From: Phoenix dactylifera
Lineage: Eukaryota > Streptophyta > Magnoliopsida > Arecales > Arecaceae
Assembly: GCF_009389715.1 (NCBI RefSeq)
Contig: NW_024067924.1
Coordinates: 62,001 to 126,000 of the forward strand
Direction of reading: 5' to 3'
DNA length: 64,000 nucleotides
This document shows, piece by piece, positions 46,530 through 58,100 of this stretch (its first letter is position 1; the number at the start of each line of letters is the position of its first letter). The position numbers and the translations under genes were made by a program. Under the pieces are notes generated by a model. It worked only from the letters and a program-made list of their open reading frames with translations. It was not told where the DNA came from and made no database searches.

Positions 46530-46930
46530 GGCCGCACCCAAGGCGTCCTCTTTGGATCCCTCGGATCAGAGCATGAAAAGGGGAGAAAAACCCCGCGGAG
46601 AAGCGAGAGAGAGAGAGAGAGAGAGAGAGAGGAAGGGAGCCCGAGAGGCCCCACGGAGGGCAGCGGGGATTTCTTTTTCCCTTCCGGGTGAAATGGTTCG
46701 GGTGGACAGAGGGAAGGGGGAAAAGAACAAAGGTAAAAGAACCCCACACTCAAGCCTCCGGGGGGAGACAAGAGAAAGGCTTTGGCTTTGGCTTTGGCTT
46801 TGGCTTTGGGCTTCAAAGGGAAGCGAGGGCTCCGCAGCAGAACATGGGCGTTGCTTTTCCTCTTTTTCTCTCGGTTTTTCTACTCTCCTTTGGATGACTC
46901 GGGTGCGATCGCATGTGCCCTTCCACATGT
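46530..46930 (-). promoter_or_regulatory. 5' UTR / promoter-proximal region of the S-acyltransferase gene, with simple repeats
   Basis: Upstream of the start codon are a (GA)n tract (46604-46631) and five copies of the hexamer TTTGGC (about 46781-46808; AAAGCC on the coding strand). CT-rich 5' leaders are common in plant genes. The TSS is not identifiable by eye. Confidence 0.55.
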
Positions 46931-49900
46931 GAGATGTTCGCTATACGAGGCTGTGTGCAATATTTATTTTGGATTGCCCATGCATTAAATGCTAGGTGGA
47001 AGGAGGGGGACAAAGGAACTGTGGGATTTTAACTTATTGAGTTGTGACTAAGGGCTTAATTGCTCTTGAGACTTTGGAGTTAGCACCTGTTTGTTTTTGA
47101 TTAATTAGGGTTTGTATATTGACTATTGAGGAGGAGAGAAAAAAAATGGAAGGTGTCAACTTGGATTCAGGGTTGGAAAACTTATGGTCGGATTCAAACC
47201 ATTTTGGATTCGGATGAGCCAACTTGATAGCTTAAATGGATCGTGTATCAAATAAAACTGATTTTTTGACTCGTGATTCGTCCGAGTCATGAAAAATTTG
47301 GTAAAGCTCAACTAACATTTTCTTAAATTTTAAATGTGATCGGAGTTCTCTAATTTTTATATGCTAATTTTATTTTTTGACTCTACTTAATCGAGTGAGT
47401 CACGAGTTTTTGATTTGACTTGGCTAAGTCATGAGTTAACTTATCATATTTTCCAATCTTGCTTGGATTATGAGAAAGATGTGCGCATATTACGCATTAC
47501 AATTTGTTGGCCCTTGCATAAAACCTTGTCATGGGATGTGGATACAAAGAGGGAGTTTGGCCTTCCTATGGTTCACGGGTATTTGAATATTTCTCCCTCG
47601 CATGATCTTGATAGATCAAATTCACTTCAATAATAGAACATGGATAAGGATATTTCCGAAAACAGTAGACGAGACTAATAGACTATCTTCATTCCTACGT
47701 AGTACAAATCCACCAACTAGGAGATGGATTCACCTTCTTAAAATGGATGATTGTGATTGCTTACTACTCCAACACTCAAACTTGGTGCCCAACATAAGCC
47801 CCATCGTTTGGCTATAAGTCCAAAATCAGACCAATTAAAAATTTTAAATCAAACCTCATTTTCTAAGATTTTTTAGACACGGCCTATCCAAAAACCAAGT
47901 AATTATCTAGTTTATTTATATATAATATTAATTTTATCTATATACTTTTTAACCCCTAAACTCTTGGCATATAAACTTTTATTCTATTGATTTAGTTAGG
48001 TAGAAAGAAGAAAAATTAATATTAGAACATGTATAGGTCTTTAAGTATATTTTTTTCTCAAGTTCTAGTCAATTATTGTTATATGGTTGGTTACTAAATG
48101 CTTATTGTTCGTAATTTAACTTTTAGAGCATTTAATCGGATGTTTCATTGTTATATTTTCCAAAACATTAATAGTTGTAACTTGATTGATTGCCCATGAT
48201 ATTTTTTGGTATCTAAGGAAAAACCACATCCAATCTATACTCATCTAAATCAAGTATGCACTGGATAAGATATAGGTATTAACATACCTATAGCCGACCG
48301 AAAAATCTAATATATTTTCATTACAGGACCTAAATCCAATCCTCTCCTAGGCCAAGTATGGAACAAAACATAGATCGAAAACCCCAACATGTCTACATCT
48401 TACTGAAACCTAAAACCAACATGGCTGATATCACCCTTAGGCCATGTTTAGAATGAGAATAAGTGGGGGATAACCCCCTATTCCTTCCCTATCATTCTAT
48501 ACAATTACAGACTGATCAATGAAATTATGCAGACCTCACCTTTATCAACAGATAAAAAAAATCAGAAACTTGTGTATCTTATAAAATTTGGTGAACTTTT
48601 AATTAGTAGATTTCAAACATATGCCATCAAATTGGTTACTTGCTGCATAATTTTCAGGCATATTTTTTCTTAAAAAAGATTTTGCGTATATTGGGAACAG
48701 AATACAAAAGCTGCAACCTTTTGGGGCAGCAACTATCAAAATATCATATTCCCATCACCATAGGATGCAATTACCTTATATCAAATACCACGAAATTTAT
48801 ATCCAAAAGAATGTATTCCAAAGCAAGTAAGAGCCCATTATATCCTTCGCATCATTTTACTCGCTGACATGTCGATTCCTCAATCAAAGTGGAATTCTTC
48901 GTCCAATTTAAATTGTAATATTCACTTTCACCCACTTGATAGATAATTATACTCTTAAGTGATCATGAATTCTAAATATCTTTAGATGAGTTGGTATGCT
49001 CTTTATTCTAGCTGGCTTTGCACATAATAATGTGGCCAAGTGACACTTAGAGGTCCACTTGTCTCCCCTGATCAACAACCCACATTACTACCTAACATCC
49101 TTTATCTTATACCTACCATGTGGGAGTGAATACAGACTCCAATGTAAAGCCGTAGAGTACACATTAACATACAATGCACCAAGCTAATCCGCAGAGCATG
49201 AATAGTATCATCCTTTCCAACTGACGCATATAATATTACAAACCAACCAAATGTATGAAATCCGCAAACTCCCAGACCACATAAATATAGAAATAAAGAC
49301 AAGCCCTCAGTTTGTATTATAAGATATAGATAAATCTAACAGAGAGATGATGATATCCAATCTCAGATTCTCTTCACCTGCTCCCTTTTTCCCTCTTGGA
49401 GCTTGGGACTCTGTTAAAAATCCATATAACAAGTCAAGCCCTATAGATAAAAAGCTGCAATTAAACTCGGTTGCACAATACCCAAAGCTCAAACAAGTAC
49501 TTCTCTACTTCACTATAAAACAAAGCAAAATACTGCATCATTTGGTCAGTGAATCCAACGCTGCTCATCACCATTTCTTTGCAAATCTCGCACGGCAGTC
49601 TACCTCGAGATCTGCACATGTTTGCAATGCAAGATTGCAATAACACTCTATGTGGGATGATGAATGCTAATTATTACATTAGGTTTAATGCCATGGGCCA
49701 AGACAATAAAGGTCATGATGTCGTCACTAACTTGTGTTGCTATTGATGATTAAGAAGATTATGACTGCAAATAGTGTTTTTTTTTTTTTTTTGCTTTCTA
49801 AAGGTAATGGGCTACACAACTGGGAATTGGCCCTCTCCCAGATACCCCAACCCTCAAACTCTAGTTTGAGGTGGGAATTTTGCTCCGGAGGGAACTCAAA

Positions 49901-50084
49901 ATTTTTTTTGGGACTTTCATCAACCTAAACATTATCCATAATGGTAGAAAGTTGAAACCTTTTGATCCAAACCCAGGGCAATTGGCCTACGTTTGGACTA
50001 GTAAATGATCAATCTTTGGGACTGTTTCAGTTCAGGTTTAGATATATGAATGCAGACCATTTGTAGCTCTAGATGAGATAGTCC
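46931..50084. other. Intergenic region between the S-acyltransferase and MADS genes
   Basis: About 3 kb, AT-rich, with a poly-T tract near 49779. No gene, terminal repeat or RNA gene recognised. The 3' UTR of the MADS gene is expected just below 50085. Confidence 0.5.
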
Positions 50085-53000
50085 TCACCACAGCTGCAGG
50101 CCATGGTCTGGGAGGCTGGCCTCCTGCAGGTTGGGTTGCGCTGGCTGGAGACGGAATGCGTGCAGTTGGGGTGAAAGTTGCAGTAAATTCCTCGATGGCT
50201 CGTCCTGGAAGAACAGCCCAAAGGGCTCCAGCATCGGCACATCCGGCACCTTGTGCTCTATGGCAGCCTGCTGATGCTCCATTGCCACCTGGTGCTCTGA
50301 TAGCTAATACCAATGACCAAAATTAATATTGTAACAATGAGAATTGTAACTCTGAGGAAATTTCCATGCTATGAAGTAAATCTGACATGAACTGCTGCTG
50401 GTAATCTAATGGTTGGAAGTTTATCTTACAATGCGGTACAAATGGCTGTTCTGATCTTCTAAGATGTGCTCCTGTTTCACAAGCCAAAGAAGCAAGGATA
50501 GCTGAGATCTATTCCAGTTACAGTAGATGAAAATTAAGCCCTTCGATGCTAGAATTACCTTGCGACGCAAGTTGTCTAGCTGTTGGTTCAGTAACTGATG
50601 CTGTAACAGAATATAAAGAAGAGCAAAGTTTAATATTGGATTGATGCTTTACTTGCAATGCTTTGTTTAAAACATAAGGGTGATGATTGTACATGAAGCT
50701 ATCTCATATGAAGGCATGTCATCAATATAGTGACATGTAAGGAACATAATGATTGGCAGAGTTGTCTGAAAGTTAACATTTTTTTCTAATCATATATATT
50801 TCATCATGCTTAATGTTTTATCAAAAGTATTGAATCCATATGCATCATTTTTGAGAGGAAGAGAAGGTAATAATAGTATTAGCACAGTTCTTTACTTACA
50901 AGAATAACATAGAGAAAACTTGCACGTAAGTAAATAAATAAAACAATGGATATTTCTTAATGTTTCCTGTCTTTAGCTTTTTGAGAACTTCTCACACTAT
51001 TCCCCTAAGCTATCAAGTTAAGAAATCTCTGGTTCTTTGTGCTTATATCAGTTGGTGAACAAAAATCAACATGCTACACCAGGACAATCAATATTGTTTG
51101 AAGAAATTAACTGTCAGCTATCCTTATGATTATAATCAAATTATCCACATAGAGGTAGTCTAATGAATAGTTAGACATATAAACTGTTGTGTATAGTTCT
51201 GTCTTTAAATTTTTCTCAGTTTTTTAACAACTCAAAATTCTTTCTTTGGGTTTAGAAAACTTCCCGATACATTTTAACTTCTAGCTCCAAATTATTCCTG
51301 ATATCCAAATTGTAAAAACAATTATTGTGCATCTGAATGGAAGCTACACTAGTAGCATCTAACTAGCTTAGCTCAGACGCTTAAATCCATGACTGTTTTA
51401 ATCATTCAAGCTAAACCAACTATCCATCCATTTCATGGGGTTAGTTTAATTCAAAGAAAAAAGCTAATTAATTTAGGATCGGTACCATCAGGCCTTGAAT
51501 AAGCTCGCAAGCAAAAGCACCTCAGAGTTGATGTCAATACCAAACTGGCAAAATCTTAGTTCCCTTCAGAGGATTCATGTACAAACATCAAGGTCTTACA
51601 GGCTTGCTTTGATGTTACATGCTCAAAACAAGCTAAGAGCACTTTAGAGAATACTGTCAAACAAAACCAAGTCAGTAAGCTAGTATAAAGCTAATTCACA
51701 CACTAAAAAGAGAACACTTTAAGCGTGATACTAAACAAAGTTATGTCTATTACTGAGGTACCTCCTAATCTTACCAAAGATGTCTGCTATAACTGAGCTA
51801 CCCCCAAATTTTTCCCCCTTTGCTATTATTAAAACAAAATATTTATATAAGCTCATTAAATAAAAAAAGGACCTTGGCTATTATGTAATATTGAACTAAG
51901 CTGTTAGCTAATACACGCCAAGTTCACTTCAAAGGGATAATGTGATATTTAGAAGATGAAATCATGTTACCTTCCTTGTTCGGACCTTGTTAACCGAGAA
52001 CTCCAGCTGCTGTTCGAGCTGATTCAAGTCATTCATGGTCATAGAGCTCAAGTCCTCTCCAGTGTACATCCTCATGCTAGCTTGAAGCTTATCATTTTCA
52101 TTCCTCACCCTTGATATCTCACAGAATATTTGCTAATGGGGGAAGGAAGAAAGAGTAAATATTTGAGTCAGGTAATTTATTGACAACTTTGAGGAATGAA
52201 TGACATACCTGTTGGTTATCAATCTCCTCAAAGCGAGTACTAGTAGCTCTTTGGTATCTATCTATAATTTGACGCATGCTACAACATAAAATAATTGGAA
52301 AATAAAAGTAAATAAATGAAGTACTTGTAACAACTATCTATTATTATATTTTTAAAAAGAAAAGTAATAAGATCATGAATAACATGAAGAAGAATTAAAA
52401 AAAAAACATGTTAATGTAGATGAATTTAAGCTAATCAATTAAAATTTTAAAAAAATCCAAAAATATAATACTAAGCTATCTATCATTATATTATTAGAAA
52501 GAAAATTAATAATATCATGAATAACAAGGAGAAGGATTAAAAAACATGTTAATCGATCAGCTTGAAAATTTTAAAAAACAATGATGTATAAATTCAACAG
52601 CCCACGACATTAGGGTCATTTCAAGAAGCTTGAATATTTATTAATTTAAGAATCCGTTAATTCAAATTTAAACCAAAACTTGAATCAAGCATTAATTCAA
52701 GCTCCAACTAGATTGAATCAAGCTTGATTTAGTTTTTACCTTGATTTAAACTATTCAAGTTGATCAATTAGGCTTATTTCAGCTTGTTTTGAAATTAAGC
52801 TCAATTCAAGCTAGAAATAATGGTAAATAAATCAAGCTTGATCTAACCTTTCAAGCTCGAAGCTAATTTTCTACCAATCTTGATCAAACCACCGCTCAAT
52901 CACCCCTAACTAGGAGTGCAAGAGAGATCTACTGAACCCAAATGCAATGTATTTGCAAGTTAATTAAAATTAACTTTTTTGAGCTTATGTAGCCATGTAG

Positions 53001-56000
53001 GCAAGTACATTTAGTTAGGCACCATAAAATACAACGAGATCCAAAGTGGAAGTGGACTAAAAGTAAAAGTGTGAATGGAATTAGTAGACCCAAACACAAT
53101 ATTCCTTGTAGGTTAGTTAAAATATAAGATAGTCTTTAGTGAACTTTTGTAGCCATATGCCCTTTTAGGCAAGTAAATTTGGCTAGGCATTATAAATCCC
53201 AATGCGACTCCAAGTGGAAGTGGATTAAAATTGACCGTAACTTGTATGTGGTTTGACTTGATGTGACAAATAGACTTGTGTTGATTTGTATATTTAGTGC
53301 CAATAAGCTATAGGATATTAAAAAGTTATTTTAAGATATTTTGTTTGTCATTTTCTGTTTTAAATCTCTTTCATTTTTTGAGAAAATTTATTTAATATGT
53401 TCTAAGATGCTCTTTGGTGAGGTGCATTGGACAAATGGAATGGATTCAAAAGTGTAAGAGTATGATATATTTGTGGCGCATGAGGTCAAATAATGATACA
53501 GTTTGATGTCTTTTGACAAAATATATTTGGCTTTAGTTAATAGGACTGGCACATTTGATTAAGTTTTTGAATTTCATAATTATTCTAAAGAATTAAGGTA
53601 ATGGATGCTAAAAACTTAATTAAAAGATCCTTTTATATAAAACTTAATTACATGCTTAAGCAAGAGTGAAAAAATTGTTGGGCTCATTGTAGATACCCTT
53701 TATGAGTTGAGCTTTGTGCAAACATCTTTAAAGTGCCCAAACAATGAAGAGCTGTATGAACCTAAGGCTTTTTTTGATTATGGAGTAAGTTAAATCAAAG
53801 TAAATTTATTTATTTACTCTTCAACCAAAAAATATTGAATGTTTGGAATTATCCATTTTGCCCTCAAAAGAAAAGGACTAATATTCTTGTTTTGGCAAGT
53901 TAAAGTGTACTAAAGATGTTTAAGGGGTCTTTTTCCACTTTAACCCACTTTAGCCTAGATTTGAACGCAACATAAGTCTTGCTCAGGGTTTGGTTTTACT
54001 TTTGTGATAGTACATTAATTTCTGAATATTATATTTTATCCTCTGACAAAAAGGTAAATAACGCATTCTAGAAGGGCGATTTATTCTTTTGAAACACTAC
54101 GTCAGTATTAAGTGCAATCTCCGAGGACCAAATTCTTATATATGTCACTATGTAAAATTGTTATTTTTTTCATAAAAATAAGGATAAAAGTAGAAACAAA
54201 TTGAACTGCATTTTTTACAATATTTCATGGTCAAACTAATAGGTAACCTATGGTGTTTTAAAATTAAATATAAGTTCATATTCTCGTCAAATTGAGATGT
54301 TTTTTTTTGCTTCTACTGAAGTGGTAGAAGCATGAAATTTTTAGTTCTAAGAACTGAAAGTTCTGCTCTTTTTTATTTTTGCAGGAAGTTGATTCATAAG
54401 AAGTATAGCTTTATAGGCATTAAAATCATCATTAAATTATTTATCAATAGATGTTTGTAATTTGTAGGCGCGCGTGTGTGGTGGGGGGGGCTACAGGAGA
54501 GTGTTAAAGTAGCATTTAATGCTACAGAAACTTGACCTTGGAGCTCCTTAACATGAAGTCAAGATCAGCTTTCTGGGTAAAGTGGAAACTTAAGTTCGAT
54601 ATTTCAGGCTTAGTTGCAAGGAAAGAAATGATTGTAAATGGCCATTTGTAATTGAGTTTGACTTCAAGCCCCTTAATTATTATGAGAATAGCATACCATT
54701 GACTTTGCTTAAAGTTTTTATGAATTTTGTAAAAGACAATCTTGTTTTGAAGTGTTGGTATTGCTTTATTCACTGTGTTAACTTTTCCTAATTGTCTACA
54801 TCTTGACAACTTTGATAAGAACATTTTTTACATGATAAAAAATTATTAACTGTAAGATGTACTATATTTTTTTATTTTATTAGTTTAGAGACTCAAAAAT
54901 AGTTTGAAAGCAAATATGCCAATTAATAATGCATTTAGCAATTACAGCAGGCCTAGAAGCGATAGACATTTATAAGAGGTAGTGAATGAATGTATTTATA
55001 GCTTTTCAATCTTCAGTAAACAAGTGGGTTTCCCTCCCTTTTCCATAAAAAAAAATTTTAAAAAAAATCTTGCGAACACTAATGCAAGAATTGATAATTA
55101 TCAATTTTTCTCTTTGAAGGAGAGATTCGAGGTAAGGTAAAATCTGATACTATATACTGTACTATTGTTCTATAACAATACACAACAATGTAATAATAAT
55201 AGGGATTAAATAGGACAGTTATAAACATGATTAGTATGCTGCAGAGGTGGGTAGTTGCACTGTAGAGAAACTTCTAATTGACATTGCTCTTAATCAAAAG
55301 TGGTCACAAAATGCTTGTGAAATGAACAACATGCATGTTGAATGATTTTTATATTCGATTTACAGAACATGTGCTTATAATGTTACTAGCTTTGAGGAGA
55401 AAGAATCCCTTGCCCAGCTATTTTATGAAGATCTTGATGTAGTAAACTTAGTAACAAAGATTAAGCTTTGAAAGTATAAGCAGATGTTTCTCTTCTATAC
55501 TATATTTTGAATCACTTATTCAATAGTTGCTAATGTATAACCGGCCATTTACCCTTCTATAGCAATATGTTCTCTTTAATATTCAAATTTTAAATTTATC
55601 TTATTTTATACTTTTATTATTGAATATTATTTTAACAAACAAAATTAGAACAGTAAGGCTAGACTAGAAGTTCTACATGGCAGAAATCAAAATTCATAAT
55701 ATATAATGTTTTCTCAAAGCAAATTTTTGAATAGTATTATCGTGCACATCAAAGGTATAAAAGAAAATATTAGCTTAATCATAGGGAAATTTCATAAGCA
55801 ATATTTTGAGTGCACTGCATGATAAACAATTCTGAGTACTTATGTAAAAGGTCATGTGGGAATTCCCTTCCTGAATCGTTGTTTTTTTCTCATTAATGAG
55901 TTTTGCAGATCGAAGTATATTGAAGTCAGAATAGAGGTTTATTAGGAGATATATATAATTAGATGAAGATAAAAGAGAGTAGGTATTCAATTTCATGTTG

Positions 56001-57601
56001 AATGCGATTTTACTGAATATTCTTACCATGAAAAAGACTCACCCTCTTCCTCACACTATAAGGCAGGAAAAAAACTGCATATATAATACTTGACTTAAAC
56101 ACTATTCCAGCAGCCACAAAAAATTTATGCTTATCTGCTGACCTATTTTTTAATATTTTCTGAAAGAAATTTTTTAGATACGAGTCTCTCAGTATACTTG
56201 CAGGAAGGAGACCCTGAAACATCTTGTCTGGTGCTTTTAGGTGTTCATAAATTTCCTACAGTTACAAAAGAAATGTGAAAAGTTGAACATTCTTTTCCTT
56301 TCTGGACGGTTAAAGTTTCAGGATTATTTACTAATATTCCATGCCTAAATCTACTGATAGATCCTGTTTTATCTCACTCCAAAATTTAATTTCAGTTGAA
56401 TGACATTTTATATGGGAATAGATATACAGGTAAATACATAGTCATATTTTAAGAATCCACTGAACATGCAAGATAATGCGAGATTTATCTTAAATCTATC
56501 AGCTTTGTTTAAGAAAGCTTAAATCTATCAAGTTATGTGCGAAGGTTTATATTGGTTTCTTTAAAAATATTCTTTATATCAAAGTCTGCAATAATTGATG
56601 AGTAATCAGATTTTAATTCTTCGCAATTGTCTTTACAGGTATGGCTCCGTGAGTGTTACATGATAGAGCAAACTATTTTTTCCTTTCCATCTCTCTTTGA
56701 TCAAATGGACAGTATAAGCGTCTTTTCTGAACTTAGATTGCCAAAGTATTACACAGTTTCACACAAAGACAAGAACTTACACGCTCCAAACTCAAGTAAA
56801 ACTTTTATGAAGAAAAAACTTCTCTTAAACGTTGGATAAATGACATCTACGAGGCATGAAATGAAATACACAGTCAAGCCATATGTGAAGGCGATGCCAA
56901 ATTCGCTACACTTGTAATTGGTAGCAATCAATAGCAAATCTTGAACAGTAATCATGAGGATAACCTACTATTCAGCAATAAATTAATAAGTGTAACCATA
57001 GTCTAAGTAAACCATGAGACAGCAGGCCAAAAGGAATTCTATTTCCTGGGTGAAGGTAGTGAATGATTATCAAATTCAAAGATGCTTAGGTTAGATCCAT
57101 ATCTCACTAAGGAAGAAACTATTATTTTCTTGTGATGGAGAAAAGCTGAATTTAAGAATCATAAGTTGATTAAAGCCCCAAAGCTTACAAGCTATGAACC
57201 AAGATATAAATCAAGTTTTTTCCCGTGCAGATATACCTTCGTATGATCTTGCACACAATTGTTATCATGATATGAAGGGAAAAGGCATTGATCATATGGA
57301 ATTCAAACGCTAAACATACATAGACGTCAGATATATATGAAAAGAAAAAAATCTACTACTATGAAATTTGAGTGGTGAAGTGAAAAAATTCATAAGATCT
57401 TGAGTTTTGAAACCTTAAAGGTGCACTGCTATACTCAAACATCTTGCCACTGCTGGAGAAGATGACAACCCCAACCTGCGCATCGCACAGTATCGCAAGC
57501 TCTTTTGCCTTCTTGAGGAGCCCTCCCCGCCTCTTGGAGAAGGTGACCTGACGGTTAGTTGGGTTCTCGATCCTCTTGATCTCTATCTTTCCACGACCCA
57601 T
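50085..57601 (-). CDS. B-sister MIKC-type MADS-box transcription factor (OsMADS29/TT16-like)
   Basis: A nuclear DNA-binding regulator; B-sister genes act in ovule and seed-coat / nucellus development. Six minus-strand exons: 57414-57601, 52209-52278, 51971-52132, 50559-50600, 50430-50471, 50085-50303. They total 723 nt, 240 aa. MADS domain at residues 1-60 ([20 protein letters not shown], then [31 protein letters not shown]). The I region and K domain follow ([60 protein letters not shown]). The C-terminus carries [11 protein letters not shown] and ends HGLQLW, matching the PI-derived motif and end of rice OsMADS29. Exon 3 is 162 nt, the sum of the usual 62- and 100-nt exons, so one canonical intron is missing. 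Intron 1 is 5.1 kb, large as often in this family. 240 aa is slightly shorter than OsMADS29. Confidence 0.93.
52331..52582. repeat. Tandem duplication (about 142-bp period) in MADS intron 1
   Basis: Units begin AACTATCTATTATTATATT (52331) and AAGCTATCTATCATTATATT (52472). Both continue with GAAA-GTAATAAGATCATGAAT-like sequence, then GAAGAATTAAAAAA / GAAGGATTAAAAAA and ACATGTTAAT. Diverged and AT-rich. Confidence 0.8.
52931..53232. repeat. Tandem duplication (about 153-bp period) in MADS intron 1
   Basis: Unit 1 starts ACTGAACCCAAATGCAAT and unit 2 GTAGACCCAAACACAAT. Shared downstream are AAGTTAATTAAAAT / GGTTAGTTAAAAT, TGTAGCCAT, TAGGCAAGTA, TTAGGCA/CTAGGCA and GTGGAAGTGGA-TAAAA. Confidence 0.85.
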
Positions 57602-58100
57602 AGGTAGTGTTGAGTGTTGTTAAACTCTTCTTCTGTTCTTCTTTGATAGAAAAGGCAAACTGCCCTTTTCTTGACAGCCGAGTATTCCTAGTTTAAGGTG
57701 AAAGAACCAACAATAAGAGATTGAATGCAGAAGAGAGCAAAACAATAGAGGTATTAGAATTAGTAAATAAGCTTAAATTGGATCTGGTTATAGAAGGGAT
57801 TAGTAGACACGGGGTACTGTCATCAGAAGTAGAAAATTTCGTTTAAAAGCATCCAAATGATACTTTCTTTCTTTTTTCCTTTGAAACCAAGAGGTGGCAG
57901 AAGAAGGGGAAGGAGCAAAAAGAATGCAAGAGAGAGGAACATAGGAGAAGGTCATGTTGAGTGTCACCTGCTATGGCTTGCTTGCTAGCTTGAAGGTCAG
58001 GAACGAGGCATACAGAGAGAGCTAAATATAAGGCCTCTATAGTGTCCTAGTCTAATTTAATAAATGAAGAATATCATGACCTCCCAAATGGCCCATAACT
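57602..58100 (-). promoter_or_regulatory. Putative 5' UTR and promoter of the B-sister MADS gene
   Basis: A TATA-like word TTATATTTAG lies on the minus strand at about 58022-58032, roughly 420 bp before the start codon. No closer TATA-like box is obvious. This is only a candidate; the transcription start is unknown. Confidence 0.35.

Larger units (their letters stand above)
52279..57413 (-). other. Intron 1 of the B-sister MADS-box gene (5.1 kb)
   Basis: First introns of MIKC genes often hold regulatory elements. Visible here are two local tandem duplications (52331-52582 and 52931-53232) and an AAGCTTGA/TCAAGCTT-rich stretch (52620-52880). I could not assign any canonical CArG box by eye, and no other gene is seen. 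Confidence 0.7.

Noticed and set aside
46425..46932. Six overlapping open frames around the S-acyltransferase start
   Set aside because: They translate the GA and TTTGGC repeats; only the 45-nt MVRRHGW exon is supported.
48440..48510. GGCCATGTTTAGAATGAGAA... resembling a MITE end
   Set aside because: No matching inverted end or target duplication could be found.
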